A stretch of 64,000 nt of DNA from Actinoplanes auranticolor (GTDB taxonomy: Bacteria; Actinomycetota; Actinomycetes; Mycobacteriales; Micromonosporaceae), in contig NZ_BOQL01000038.1 in the NCBI RefSeq assembly GCF_018332655.1, positions 1 through 64,000 on the forward strand, written 5' to 3'. Shown piece by piece: positions 24,296 to 32,661 of this stretch. The translations under genes and the position numbers were made by a program. The notes beneath the pieces are model-generated. The model was given only the letters and a program-made list of their open reading frames with translations, was not told where the DNA came from and searched no databases. Each line of letters starts with the position of its first letter. The first letter of the stretch is position 1.

Positions 24296-25629
24296 CAGCC
24301 GGCACCTCCTGCGGATGGTTCCGACGAGGCCGAAGGTGTCGAGGGCTCGGGCGTCGAGGGCTCGGGCGTCGAGGCACTGGGTGGCGAGGAACCGGCCGGC
24401 GGCGATTCCGGTGCGGACGCCGAGGGCGGACCTGCCTGCAAGGGTGGGCCGATCTGCGAAGGTGAGGTCGCCGTCGAGGGCGTAGGCCCCCACGGCGGAG
24501 TCGAACTGACGATGGGCAGCGGGAGTGGTGGAGCGCTGGCTCCCGGTGTGCTCGGCGTGGTCGAGGCCGGCGGGTGGCGGCCCTGAACCTTCCGCGCTGC
24601 GGCAGCGATGGCGTCGCCGGGCGTCAGCGGCGGGATCACGGTCGTGCCGGGCGCAGCGACCAGTGACAGATACACGTTGAGGTAGTCACCCTTGATCGTG
24701 TCGAGGGTGGCGTCGGTGAACGGGTAGGTCAACAAGATCTGCAGCGCCTGCGGCAGGGCCTGCCCGGCGTTGCTGAGCTGCCGCAGCACCGGGTCCAGCA
24801 ACTTCAGGTCGGCCACGAGGTCGGCCTGGCTCCGCTCGATGGTGTCGACCGCCGTGTGGGACAGGGAGTCGAGCGACTGCAGCATCGCGACGAGCTCACC
24901 GCGCTGCTGTTCCAGCACCCGCAACCCTGGGGCGAGGTCGTCCAGAATGGCGCCGATCTGTTGGTCTCGCTGGGCCAGCGCGCCCGCGAAGCGGTTGAGG
25001 GCGTCGATCGCGGCGGTGATGTCCGCTCGACTGCCGTCCAGACTGGACATGAGCGTGTCGATGTTCTTGAGCAGCGCCTTGATCTCCGGCTCGTTGCCGT
25101 CCAGCGCGTTGTTCAGCTCCACGGTGATGGTGCGCAGCTGGGCGATCCCGCCGCCGTTCAGGAGCATGGAGAGGGCACCGAGGACCTCCTCCACCTCCGG
25201 GTTGCGGTTCGTCCGGGCCAACGGGATCTCGGCGCCGTCGCTCAGCGTCCCGGCGCCGGAGCCGTCGGCGGGTGCGGCCAGCTGAATGTACTTCTCGCCC
25301 AGCAGGCTGGACTGGTGCAGGCGGGCCACGGCGTTGGCCGGCAGGCGGACGGATCCGTTGACGAGCATGGTGACCCGCGCGGTCCAGCTCCCGTCGGGCA
25401 GCTCGACCTTCGCCACCCGCCCGACCGGCACGTTGTTCACCCGTACCGCCGCGTGGGGCACCAGATCGAGGACATCGGCGAAGTCGGCGACGACCCGGTA
25501 CGGGTGCGGGCCGAGATCGGCGCCGCCGGGCAGCGGCAGGTCGGAAGCGCCGGACAAGGCGCCCGGGCCGCAGCCGAAGAGCAGCATCACCACGGCGGGC
25601 AGGACGAGCAAGCGGGGCCAACGATTCAT
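24295..25629 (-). CDS. mceE: Mce family lipoprotein E (LprN-like)
   Basis: A 444-residue lipoprotein. The signal peptide RWPRLLVLPAVVMLLFGCGP ends in a lipobox (LLFGC) with the lipidated Cys at residue 20, as in mycobacterial MceE/LprN. The Mce domain follows (AVRVNNVPVGRVAKVELPDG, LHQSSLLGEKYIQL), then the helical region (residues 150-330). Unusually the last ~100 residues are a Pro/Ser/Thr-rich tail with a repeated TPEPSTPEPSTP, longer than in the textbook members; such a tail may span or bind the cell wall. It is coupled to mceD and mceF by TGATG overlaps. Confidence 0.92.
   Translation of the reverse strand: MNRWPRLLVLPAVVMLLFGCGPGALSGASDLPLPGGADLGPHPYRVVADFADVLDLVPHAAVRVNNVPVGRVAKVELPDGSWTARVTMLVNGSVRLPANAVARLHQSSLLGEKYIQLAAPADGSGAGTLSDGAEIPLARTNRNPEVEEVLGALSMLLNGGGIAQLRTITVELNNALDGNEPEIKALLKNIDTLMSSLDGSRADITAAIDALNRFAGALAQRDQQIGAILDDLAPGLRVLEQQRGELVAMLQSLDSLSHTAVDTIERSQADLVADLKLLDPVLRQLSNAGQALPQALQILLTYPFTDATLDTIKGDYLNVYLSLVAAPGTTVIPPLTPGDAIAAAARKVQGRHPPASTTPSTPGASAPPLPLPIVSSTPPWGPTPSTATSPSQIGPPLQAGPPSASAPESPPAGSSPPSASTPEPSTPEPSTPSASSEPSAGGAG
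24338..24374 (-). repeat. 15-bp tandem repeat in mceE tail
   Basis: About 2.5 copies of a 15-bp unit (on the plus strand GTCGAGGGCTCGGGC) encode the repeated STPEP of the MceE tail. Like the MFS repeat it is in frame, so copy number can vary without breaking the gene. Confidence 0.75.
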
Positions 25630-26690
25630 CAGCGGCCTCCCGGAGTGCCTTGGACGGTGCCCACCGGGGGTAGGGGCAGGGCGGGCGCCGTCGTGGACGG
25701 CACCGCTACGGGTGGCTGGTCCGGACCGAGCTCTCGCAGGTTTCCCCTTCCCTCGAAGGACCCGGTGGCCGGGTTGTAGGCGCCGAGCACGTTGGTGAGC
25801 GCCAGCGGCGCCACGTCCAGTGCCTCTTCGAGCGAGGTGCGCTGCCGGAGCAGGGTGTCGGTGATCGAGGCCAGCTTGTCGACATTCGATGTGATCCGGC
25901 TGCGGTTGTCCCGGATGAAGTCGCGCACCTGGAGCAGGGCGGTCGCGAGTTCGCGGAGCGCAGCGGCGAGTTCCTGCCGGTCGTCGGCGAGGAAGCCGGC
26001 CACGTCGCGCAGCTGGGTCTCCGCCTTGCGTACCTGGCCGTCGTTGTCCCTGAGCATGGCCGTGAAGCGCTCGAGGTTGGCGATGGTGTCGAACAGGTCT
26101 CCCTGAGAACCCGAAAGCGTACGGGTTGCCTTGCCGAGGTCGGCGATGCTGCTTCCCAGTGCTCTACCGTTGCCGTCCAGGTTGGCGGCGCCTGTCTCCA
26201 GGAGCTCGGACAGGGCGCCGGCGCGGTTCGCGCCGTTCGGTCCCAGCGCCGTGGCCAGTCGGTTGAGGCTCTCGTAGAGCTGGTCGAGCTCGACCGGCGT
26301 GGCGGTGCGCTCGACCGGTATCTCGTCGCCGTCGGCCATCTTCGCCCCGCCGGTGTAGGCCGGGCTGAGCTGGACGTACCGGTCGCTGACGATGCTGGGC
26401 GCGACAACCGCGGCCAGCGCGCCGGCCGGCACCTCGACATCGCGGTCGATCGTGATCCCCACCCGTACCCGCATGCCCTGCGGACTGACCGAGGTGATGG
26501 CACCGACCGGTACGCCGAGCACCCGCACGTCCGAGCCGGCGTACACGCCGACCGCCTCGCCGAAGTACGCGACGATGTGCTTGGTGCCGAAGTCGCGCAT
26601 CACGAGCCAGGCCAGCGAGCCGGTGAAGGCGACCAGCACCGCGAGACCAGCGGCGAGGATACGACCCGCCCGGTACGACGTCGGACTCAT
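25629..26690 (-). CDS. mceD: Mce family protein D
   Basis: A 353-residue Mce protein. N-terminal anchor ILAAGLAVLVAFTGSLAWLV, then the Mce domain (AYFGEAVGVYAGSDVRVLGV, PVGAITSVSPQG, SIVSDRYVQLSPAYTGG) and a helical stretch to about residue 300 with many Asn/Asp-rich repeats of the Mce4-type (LRDNDGQVRKAETQLRDVAG). The C-terminal 40 residues are Pro-rich. The frame is open to 26774, but the ATG at 26690 overlaps the mceC stop as ATGA and leads directly into the anchor, so it is the start. It is a component of the hexameric lipid tunnel. Confidence 0.92.
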   Translation of the reverse strand: MSPTSYRAGRILAAGLAVLVAFTGSLAWLVMRDFGTKHIVAYFGEAVGVYAGSDVRVLGVPVGAITSVSPQGMRVRVGITIDRDVEVPAGALAAVVAPSIVSDRYVQLSPAYTGGAKMADGDEIPVERTATPVELDQLYESLNRLATALGPNGANRAGALSELLETGAANLDGNGRALGSSIADLGKATRTLSGSQGDLFDTIANLERFTAMLRDNDGQVRKAETQLRDVAGFLADDRQELAAALRELATALLQVRDFIRDNRSRITSNVDKLASITDTLLRQRTSLEEALDVAPLALTNVLGAYNPATGSFEGRGNLRELGPDQPPVAVPSTTAPALPLPPVGTVQGTPGGR

Positions 26691-27697
26691 CGCGTGCTCC
26701 CTGTCCTCGGCGGCACACATCCGCTCGACGGCGCGGTGCCGGCCGGCAGGTACGAGTCGGGCACGAGGCCGCACAGGTACGCGTCGAACCAGCGACCGTT
26801 GCCGATGGCGTTGCCCACCATCCGGTAGTACGGGCCGGCCAGGGCGAGTGCCCGGGTGAGGTTGTCCTGGTTGCGCTGCAACACGTCGGTGACCCGGTCC
26901 AGAGCCGCCAGCGTCGGGCCCAGGGTCGCGGTGTTGTCGGCGACCAGCCCGGAGATCTGCACGGCCAGTTGCTGAGTGCCGGTCAGCAGCGCGCCGATCG
27001 CGTCGCGCCGCCGCTGGACCTCGGCCAGCAGCAGGTTGCCGTCGGCCAGCAGCGCCTGGAACTGTGCGTTGTCGTCGGCCAGCCGCCCCGTGATCTGCTT
27101 GGTCGCCGTCAGCAGCTGGGCCAGTTGCGTGTCGCGGGAGGAGATGGTGCGCGAGAGGTCGGACAGTCCCCGCAGCGCCCCCTTCACCGAGTCGGGCGTG
27201 TTGCGGAAGGTCTGCGCCATCGTGTCGAAGCTGCGGGCCAGCGCGTCCGTGTCGATCTGGCTGACGGTGTCCGACAGCTGCCCGAACGCCTCGGTGACGT
27301 CGAACGGCGAGGTCGTCCGGCTGACCGGGATGGTGGTCCGCGGGTTCTGCGATGCCCCGCCGAGCGGGTCGAGAGCGAGCACCTTGTCGCCGAGCAGGGT
27401 CTTGATCCGGATGGCCACGGTGCTGGTGTCGCCGACCCAGGTGTCCTTGACCCGGAAGCCGACCCGCACCACGCCGCCGTGCAGCGCCACGCGGGTAACG
27501 GTGCCCACCTTCACTCCGGCGACCCGCACTTCGTTGCCTGTGCGCAGTCCGGCCGCCTCGGTGAAGTCGGCGGTGTACGTGGTGCCGCCTCCGATGATCG
27601 GGAGGTTGTCGGCGTTGAACGCGAGCACCGCGAGCGCGGCGGCCAGGGCCAGGCCGAGTACGCCGGCGAGGACGGGATGGCGGCTGGGGCGGCTCAT
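26687..27697 (-). CDS. mceC: Mce family protein C
   Basis: A 336-residue Mce protein. Anchor HPVLAGVLGLALAAALAVLA, Mce domain (YTADFTEAAGLRTGNEVRVA, GVKVGTVTRVALHGG, KTLLGDKVLALDPLGG), helical region, and a C-terminal YYRMVGNAIGNGRWFDAYLC stretch typical of Mce C/B proteins. The ATG at 27697 overlaps the mceB stop (ATGA) and has GAGG 6 nt upstream; a GTG at 27703 is less likely. Two Cys near the end (YLCGLVPD and SSGCVPP) match the pattern seen in the B protein. Confidence 0.92.
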   Translation of the reverse strand: MSRPSRHPVLAGVLGLALAAALAVLAFNADNLPIIGGGTTYTADFTEAAGLRTGNEVRVAGVKVGTVTRVALHGGVVRVGFRVKDTWVGDTSTVAIRIKTLLGDKVLALDPLGGASQNPRTTIPVSRTTSPFDVTEAFGQLSDTVSQIDTDALARSFDTMAQTFRNTPDSVKGALRGLSDLSRTISSRDTQLAQLLTATKQITGRLADDNAQFQALLADGNLLLAEVQRRRDAIGALLTGTQQLAVQISGLVADNTATLGPTLAALDRVTDVLQRNQDNLTRALALAGPYYRMVGNAIGNGRWFDAYLCGLVPDSYLPAGTAPSSGCVPPRTGSTR

Positions 27698-28716
27698 CGG
27701 CACCTCGCCTCGGTCACCGGGAGCCCGGTCGGCGGTGGACTACCGTCCGACGTGGAGACCCCGCTGACCGTCGCTGAGCAGAGATAGAAGTTGAGCCACG
27801 AGCCGTACGAGGCGGTCCGGCCGATGTTCTCCATCTTCACCGGCAGGCGCTGAAGGAACGTGTCCAGCTCGGAGCCCTCCGACAGGGTGGCCGAGACCTT
27901 GCCGAGCGACACGATGTCCTGACGCAGCGGCTCCCGTCCGCTTCGGAGCAGGCCGGCCGTGGTGGTGGTGAGATCGCCGATCGCGTCGATCGCCTGGCCG
28001 ATGGGTTTCCGGTCCTGGGCCAGCCCGGAGACCAGCTCCTGGAGGGTGCTGATCAGTGTGGAGAGCTTGTCGCCGCGCGCGTTGACGGTCTTCAGGACCG
28101 CGTTGAGGTTGTCGATGACCTGGCCGATCACCTCGTCCTTGGCGGCCAGGGTGGAGGTCAGTGACGCCGTGTGGGCCAGCAGACTGTCGACGGTGGTGTC
28201 TTCTCCCTGCAGGACCTGGACGACCTCGTTGGCCAGCTGGTTGACGTCCTCGGGGGCCAGCGCCTGGAACAGCGGTCGGAAGCCGTTGAACAGCGCGGTG
28301 AGGTCCAGCGCCGGCGTGGTGCGCCCGAGCGGGATGGTCTGGTCGGGCGCCAGGATCTCACCGACGGGGCCCACGCCCTGGGCCAGCGTGATGTAGCGCT
28401 GCCCGACCAGGTTGCGGTATTTGATGGTGGCGGTCACCGAGGCCGGCAGGGTACGCGTGGCGTCGACGGTGAACCGCACCTCGGCCACCCGGCGGTCGAC
28501 CACCCGGATGCCGGTCACCTGGCCGACCCGTACCCCGGCGATGCGGATGTCATCGCCGTCGGACAGGCCGGTCGCATCGGTGAACTGGGCGCGGTAGGTC
28601 CGGGTCTCGCCGACGCTGGTGTTGGCGATGCTCAGACCCAGAATGGCCGTGGTGATCACGGTGACGACGGCGAACACGGTGCCCTTGATGGCCGGGCCGG
28701 CGATGCTCTTCGTCAT
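27694..28716 (-). CDS. mceB: Mce family protein B
   Basis: A 340-residue Mce protein with anchor TVFAVVTVITTAILGLSIAN, Mce domain (YRAQFTDATGLSDGDDIRIA, GVRVGQVTGIRVVD, YRNLVGQRYITLAQGVG) and the long helical domain (residues 130-300). It ends GSWLNFYLCSATVSG and TEARCR, again with two C-terminal Cys. It starts with ATG at 28716 overlapping the mceA stop by 4 bp. It forms part of the envelope-spanning tube; ligand specificity cannot be read from the sequence. Confidence 0.93.
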   Translation of the reverse strand: MTKSIAGPAIKGTVFAVVTVITTAILGLSIANTSVGETRTYRAQFTDATGLSDGDDIRIAGVRVGQVTGIRVVDRRVAEVRFTVDATRTLPASVTATIKYRNLVGQRYITLAQGVGPVGEILAPDQTIPLGRTTPALDLTALFNGFRPLFQALAPEDVNQLANEVVQVLQGEDTTVDSLLAHTASLTSTLAAKDEVIGQVIDNLNAVLKTVNARGDKLSTLISTLQELVSGLAQDRKPIGQAIDAIGDLTTTTAGLLRSGREPLRQDIVSLGKVSATLSEGSELDTFLQRLPVKMENIGRTASYGSWLNFYLCSATVSGVSTSDGSPPPTGLPVTEARCR

Positions 28717-29921
28717 GGTGTCAGCGTCACCTCCTTGCCGCGGAAGACCGGGCCGACCAGCAGGCTGCTCCAGGGTGGCAGCGACCGCGGTGCGACGCCG
28801 AGCGAGGCGGCCATCAGTTCGTTGAGGTACGCGCTCTCTTGCGGGGCGTTGGCCAGGCTGTCCGGGCGGGACATGGTCGGCGTGTACGGCGTGGGATAGC
28901 AGGCGGGCCCGCTCTTGTCCTGGTACGCGGGTTCGTCCTTCCCGGGCAGGTACGCCCCACGCGACGGGGTGACGTGCAGCCTCACGTGCAGCCCCGGCTC
29001 CGACGTACCCTTCCCGAGGGCCTTGTCCATGTCAGACGCCGTGTCGGAGAGCTGTTGCAGGACACACGGAAACTCCGGCGCGTACTTGGCCAGCACGGCC
29101 AACGTCGGCCGGCTGTTGGCGGACAGCCGGATGACGGTGTCCCGGTTGTCCGCCAGGAACGAGTTCAGGTCACCTCCGGCCGAGGTCACCGAGGCGAACA
29201 GCGTGCGGAGATTGTTCTGCTGCTCGACCAGGGTCCGGCTGGTGACGCTCAGGTGGGTCAGCGCATCAGTCAGGTCGGGTGCCGCGTCCGCGTAGCTGTT
29301 CACCACCTCCACCAGCCGGCTGATGTTCTCGTTCAGCCGTGGCAGCGAAGGTTCCAGCTCCGTCAGGTAGGCGTTGAGGTCACGCAGCGTCGTACCGAGC
29401 TGGGCGCCACGGCCGTCCAGCGCCTGGGCGATGGCGGTGAGCGTCACGGACAACTTGTGCGGCTGCACCGCCTGCAACAGGGGCAGCAGGTCCGCGAGGA
29501 CCCGCTCCAGCTCGATCGCGTTGGCCGAGCGGTCCTGCGGGATGACCGCGTGCTCGGCCAGCCGGGCCGGGCCGGGCCGGCTGGGCAGGACCAGGGCGAC
29601 GTACCGCTCGCCGAACAGTGTGGTCGGCAGCAGCTGGGCCGAGACGTCGGCCGGCAGCAGCGGGAACTGGTCGGGCCGCAGCGCCAGCTCCAGCCGGGCG
29701 CCGTCGCCGGTCGACGTGATCCGGCGGACCTCGCCCACCACGACGCCGCGCGCCTTCACCTCGGCACGGGGGTGCATGTTGTTGCCGGCGCTGGTGGTCT
29801 CCACGAAGACCATGGCCGCTGGGGTGAACCGCCCCTGATAGCGGGCGACGACAAGCCACACCAGCAGCACGACGACCGCGAGGAACGCGAACCCGGCCAG
29901 GCGGCGGCTCAGCTTGATCAT
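28713..29921 (-). CDS. mceA: Mce family protein A
   Basis: A 402-residue Mce protein, first of the six. Anchor AGFAFLAVVVLLVWLVVARY, Mce domain (VFVETTSAGNNMHPRAEVKA, RGVVVGEVRRITST, LPTTLFGERYVALVLPSRPG), helical region, then a C-terminal part with LYLPGKDEPAY-like residues (AYLPGKDEPAYQDKSGPACY) and MSRPDSLANAPQESAYLNEL, both typical of MceA. The frame is open far upstream as a shadow of yrbE. The ATG at 29921 shares one base with the yrbE stop (TGATG) and is the start. Confidence 0.93.
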   Translation of the reverse strand: MIKLSRRLAGFAFLAVVVLLVWLVVARYQGRFTPAAMVFVETTSAGNNMHPRAEVKARGVVVGEVRRITSTGDGARLELALRPDQFPLLPADVSAQLLPTTLFGERYVALVLPSRPGPARLAEHAVIPQDRSANAIELERVLADLLPLLQAVQPHKLSVTLTAIAQALDGRGAQLGTTLRDLNAYLTELEPSLPRLNENISRLVEVVNSYADAAPDLTDALTHLSVTSRTLVEQQNNLRTLFASVTSAGGDLNSFLADNRDTVIRLSANSRPTLAVLAKYAPEFPCVLQQLSDTASDMDKALGKGTSEPGLHVRLHVTPSRGAYLPGKDEPAYQDKSGPACYPTPYTPTMSRPDSLANAPQESAYLNELMAASLGVAPRSLPPWSSLLVGPVFRGKEVTLTP

Positions 29922-30763
29922 CAGCCGGTCACCTTCACCGTCGTGGTGGCTCCCCAGATCGCCAGGCTGAGGAAGAAGTCGGTCAGGCTGATCAGCACGA
30001 TGGCATTGCGGACGGCGCGACCCACGGCGACTCCCACGCCGGCCGGGCCACCGCTCGCCCGGTAGCCGTAGTAGCAGTGGGTCAGGATCACCAGCACGCT
30101 GAAGACGAGCACCTTGCCGATCGACCACAGGACGTCCTGCGGCGGGAGGAACAGCGCGAAGTAGTGGTCGTAGGTGCCGGCGGACTGCCCGTTGAACAGG
30201 ATGGTCGTCCACCGGGAGGCGGCATACGAGCTGATCAGCCCCATGCCGTACAGCGGGATGATGGCGATGAATCCGGCCAGCATCCGGGTGGTGACCAGGT
30301 AGGGCAGGCTGGGGACACCCATCACCTCCAGCGCGTCCACCTCTTCGGAGATGCGCATCGCCCCGAGCTGGGCGGTGAAGCCGGCGCCGACCGTGGCGGA
30401 CAGGGCCAGACCGGCCACCAGGGGCGCGATCTCCCGGGTGTTGAAATACGCCGAGATGAAGCCGGTGAAGGCAGAGGTGCCGATCTGATCCATCGCGGCG
30501 TACCCCTGAAGTCCGACGACGGTGCCCGTGAACATGGTCATCGCGACCATCACGCCGACCGTGCCACCGATCACGCCCAGACCGCCGCTGCCGAAGGCGA
30601 CCTCGGCCAGTAGACGCAGGATTTCCTTCGAATACCGGAACAGCGCGCGAGGCACCCACAGCGCGACCCGTACGTAGAAGACGAGTGAGTCACCGAGCGT
30701 GTCCACAGGGGACATAGCGCGGTCCACCAACGACGGTCCCCGCGCGCCCGATGCGTGTGTCAC
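29921..30763 (-). CDS. yrbEB: YrbE/MlaE-type permease B of Mce transporter
   Basis: A 280-residue membrane permease of the MlaE family with about five to six hydrophobic segments (GVIGGTVGVMVAMTMFTGTV, LVAGLALSATVGAGFTAQLG, FIAIIPLYGMGLISSYAASR). The family signature EExDAxxVMG is present as ISEEVDALEVMGVPSLPYLV, the coupling helix that meets the ATPase. With the A subunit it forms the channel below the Mce tube. The start GTG at 30763 follows the upstream gene by 1 bp; an ATG at MSPVDTLG is an alternative. Confidence 0.93.
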   Translation of the reverse strand: MTHASGARGPSLVDRAMSPVDTLGDSLVFYVRVALWVPRALFRYSKEILRLLAEVAFGSGGLGVIGGTVGVMVAMTMFTGTVVGLQGYAAMDQIGTSAFTGFISAYFNTREIAPLVAGLALSATVGAGFTAQLGAMRISEEVDALEVMGVPSLPYLVTTRMLAGFIAIIPLYGMGLISSYAASRWTTILFNGQSAGTYDHYFALFLPPQDVLWSIGKVLVFSVLVILTHCYYGYRASGGPAGVGVAVGRAVRNAIVLISLTDFFLSLAIWGATTTVKVTG

Positions 30764-30764
30764 C

Positions 30765-31523
30765 TCATGCGCCCTTCGGCGGTACGACGCGCAGGTAGAT
30801 GGCCGTGATCACCAGGTTGACGAAGAACAGCAGGAGGAAGGCCAGTACGACGGACTGGTTCACCGCGTCACCCACCCCCTTGGGGCCACCCTTGGCGGAG
30901 ATTCCCCGGTTGGCCGCGACCACCCCGGCGATGAAGCCGAAGATGAGCGCCTTGATCTCGCTGACCCACAGGTCGGGCAGGTGCGCCAGGGCGGAGAAGC
31001 TGGCCAGGTACGCCCCCGGCGTGCCGTTCTGCATGATGACGTTGAAGAAGTACCCGCCGACGACACCGACGGTGGAGACCAGCCCGTTGAGCAGCACGGC
31101 GACGCCCATGGCGGCGTGCACCCGGGGCACGACCAGGCGCTGGACCGGCGAGATGCCCATCACCTCCATCGCATCCATCTCCTCCCGGATGGTGCGAGCG
31201 CCCAGGTCGGCGCAGATGGCCGAGCCACCGGCGCCGGCCACGAGCAGCGCGGTGACCAGTGGACTGGCCTGCTGAACGATGGCCAGCACACTGGCCGCCC
31301 CGGTGAACGACTCGGCACCCAGCTGCCGGGTCAGCGAACCGACCTGCAGGGCGATGACCGCGCCGAACGGGATCGAGACCAGCGCCGCCGGGAGGATCGT
31401 CACGCTGGCGATGAACCAGAACTGCTCGACGGTCTCGCGGACCTGTGGCCGGGTGGTGAACGACATGCGGGCGACCTGAGCCGCCAGCGTGAACACCCGG
31501 CCGGTTTCAGCCAGTGCGTTCAT
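30765..31523 (-). CDS. yrbEA: YrbE/MlaE-type permease A of Mce transporter
   Basis: A 252-residue MlaE-family permease. Membrane segments include VTILPAALVSIPFGAVIALQ, LVTALLVAGAGGSAICADLG, GVAVLLNGLVSTVGVVGGYF and a terminal SVVLAFLLLFFVNLVITAIY. The signature is IREEMDAMEVMGISPVQRLV. The ATG at 31523 lies inside the end of the ATPase gene (17-bp overlap), which ties ATPase and permease translation together; in mycobacterial mce operons the ATPase is encoded elsewhere, so this layout resembles streptomycete or Micromonospora-type operons (family knowledge). Confidence 0.93.
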   Translation of the reverse strand: MNALAETGRVFTLAAQVARMSFTTRPQVRETVEQFWFIASVTILPAALVSIPFGAVIALQVGSLTRQLGAESFTGAASVLAIVQQASPLVTALLVAGAGGSAICADLGARTIREEMDAMEVMGISPVQRLVVPRVHAAMGVAVLLNGLVSTVGVVGGYFFNVIMQNGTPGAYLASFSALAHLPDLWVSEIKALIFGFIAGVVAANRGISAKGGPKGVGDAVNQSVVLAFLLLFFVNLVITAIYLRVVPPKGA

Positions 31524-32487
31524 GGGACACCTCATGGCGGCCGGCCAGGATGCCTTGCTGGGCCGCGGGTGGTAGCTGGTGCAGGATCCGCATCACCCGC
31601 TCCTGCCGACGCGCGGCCGCCTGCCGGTACGGCTGGCCCGGAGTGGGCGTCAGCTGCGGTACGACGCCGCGGACATCGTCCAGGTCGGGTTCAGTCATCG
31701 CCTCCGCGGCGGTGGCCGCCGCGTCCTTCTCCTCGGACATACCGATGGGACCGCTGCGCCGGCCGTTGAGAAACTGAGCGACCACCGGTTCGTCGCTGGT
31801 GAGCAGCACCTCGCGAGGGCCGAAGGTGACCAGTTGCCGGCGGTACAGCATGCCGATGTTGTCCGGCACGGTCCGAGCCATCTGAATGTTGTGGGTGACG
31901 ATCAGGATGGTCGCGTCGATCTGCGCGTTGAGGTCGATCAGCAGCTGTGACAGGTACGCGGTGCGCACCGGATCCAGTCCGGAGTCGGGTTCGTCGCACA
32001 GGATGAACTCGGGATCGAGGACCAGCGCGCGGGCCAGGCCGGCGCGCTTGCGCATACCCCCGGAGATCTCGCCGGGCAGCTTGGACTCGGCTCCACTCAG
32101 GCCGACCATCGCCATCTTCTCCTCGACGATGGACCGGATCTGCCGTTCGTTGCGGCGGGTGTGTTCGCGCAGTGGGAAGGCGATGTTGTCGTACAGGTTC
32201 ATCGAGCCGAACAGCGCGCCGTCCTGGAACATCACCCCCATCAGCCGCCGGGTGCGGTAGAGCTGGCGCTCCCGGCAGGAGACGATGTCCACGCCGTTGA
32301 TCACGACCCGGCCGCGCTCGGGCCGGACCAGGCCGACGAGGGTTTTGAGGAAGACCGTCTTTCCGGTGCCGGAAGGACCGAGCATGACCGAGATCTCGCC
32401 GGCAGGCAGGGTCAATGAGACGTCTCGCCACACCGTGTGCCGACCGAAGGACTTCGTCAGACCGTCGGCCTCCACTTCGATGCCCAT
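31507..32487 (-). CDS. mkl: Mkl/MlaF-type ATPase of Mce transporter
   Basis: A 326-residue ABC ATPase. Walker A MLGPSGTGKTVFLKTLVGLV (residues 35-54), Q-loop near MGVMFQDGALFGSMNLYDNI, signature LPGEISGGMRKRAGLARALV, Walker B EFILCDEPDSGLDPVRTAYL and switch His in TILIVTHNIQMA. The LPGEISGGMRKR and CDEPDSGLDP forms are specific to the Mce/Mla importers. A C-terminal extension of about 80 residues, as in mycobacterial Mkl, probably locks the dimer. The ATG at 32487 is chosen (MGIEVEADGLTKSFG). It is the first gene of the mkl-yrbE-mce run, with one of the shared operator motifs 29-42 bp upstream. Confidence 0.94.
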   Translation of the reverse strand: MGIEVEADGLTKSFGRHTVWRDVSLTLPAGEISVMLGPSGTGKTVFLKTLVGLVRPERGRVVINGVDIVSCRERQLYRTRRLMGVMFQDGALFGSMNLYDNIAFPLREHTRRNERQIRSIVEEKMAMVGLSGAESKLPGEISGGMRKRAGLARALVLDPEFILCDEPDSGLDPVRTAYLSQLLIDLNAQIDATILIVTHNIQMARTVPDNIGMLYRRQLVTFGPREVLLTSDEPVVAQFLNGRRSGPIGMSEEKDAAATAAEAMTEPDLDDVRGVVPQLTPTPGQPYRQAAARRQERVMRILHQLPPAAQQGILAGRHEVSHERTG

Positions 32488-32512
32488 TGCAGTCTCCGGC
32501 CTATCGGGGAGG

Positions 32513-32529
32513 AAGGTTACTCGGCAGTA
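32513..32529 (-). promoter_or_regulatory. shared lipid-regulon motif, site B, upstream of mkl
   Basis: On the minus strand TACTGCCGAGTAAC occupies 32529-32516. It runs into TAACCT (32518-32513), a TANNNT -10 element about 25 bp upstream of the mkl ATG. A separate related half-site (GTAACG) lies at 32545-32550. The same core occurs at 35254, 39321 and 42211. Binding would block the -10. Confidence 0.6.
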
Positions 32530-32661
32530 CGTTCTTGCCGGCACGTTACTTCCGGCAACATCACGGCACAAGACGACACCCGCCGGACGGCTTTTGCCCG
32601 GCCAAACTTGTCACAGATAGACAAGAGCCAATGGCAAGATTGTCAATCGACGATAAAGGCG

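Noticed and set aside
23180..32487. Assignment of the mce operon to steroid uptake (Mce4 type)
   Set aside because: No steroid-ring degradation genes (such as kstD or hsa genes) are present in the window, and the neighbouring genes are generic beta-oxidation; a fatty-acid or other lipid cargo is as likely.
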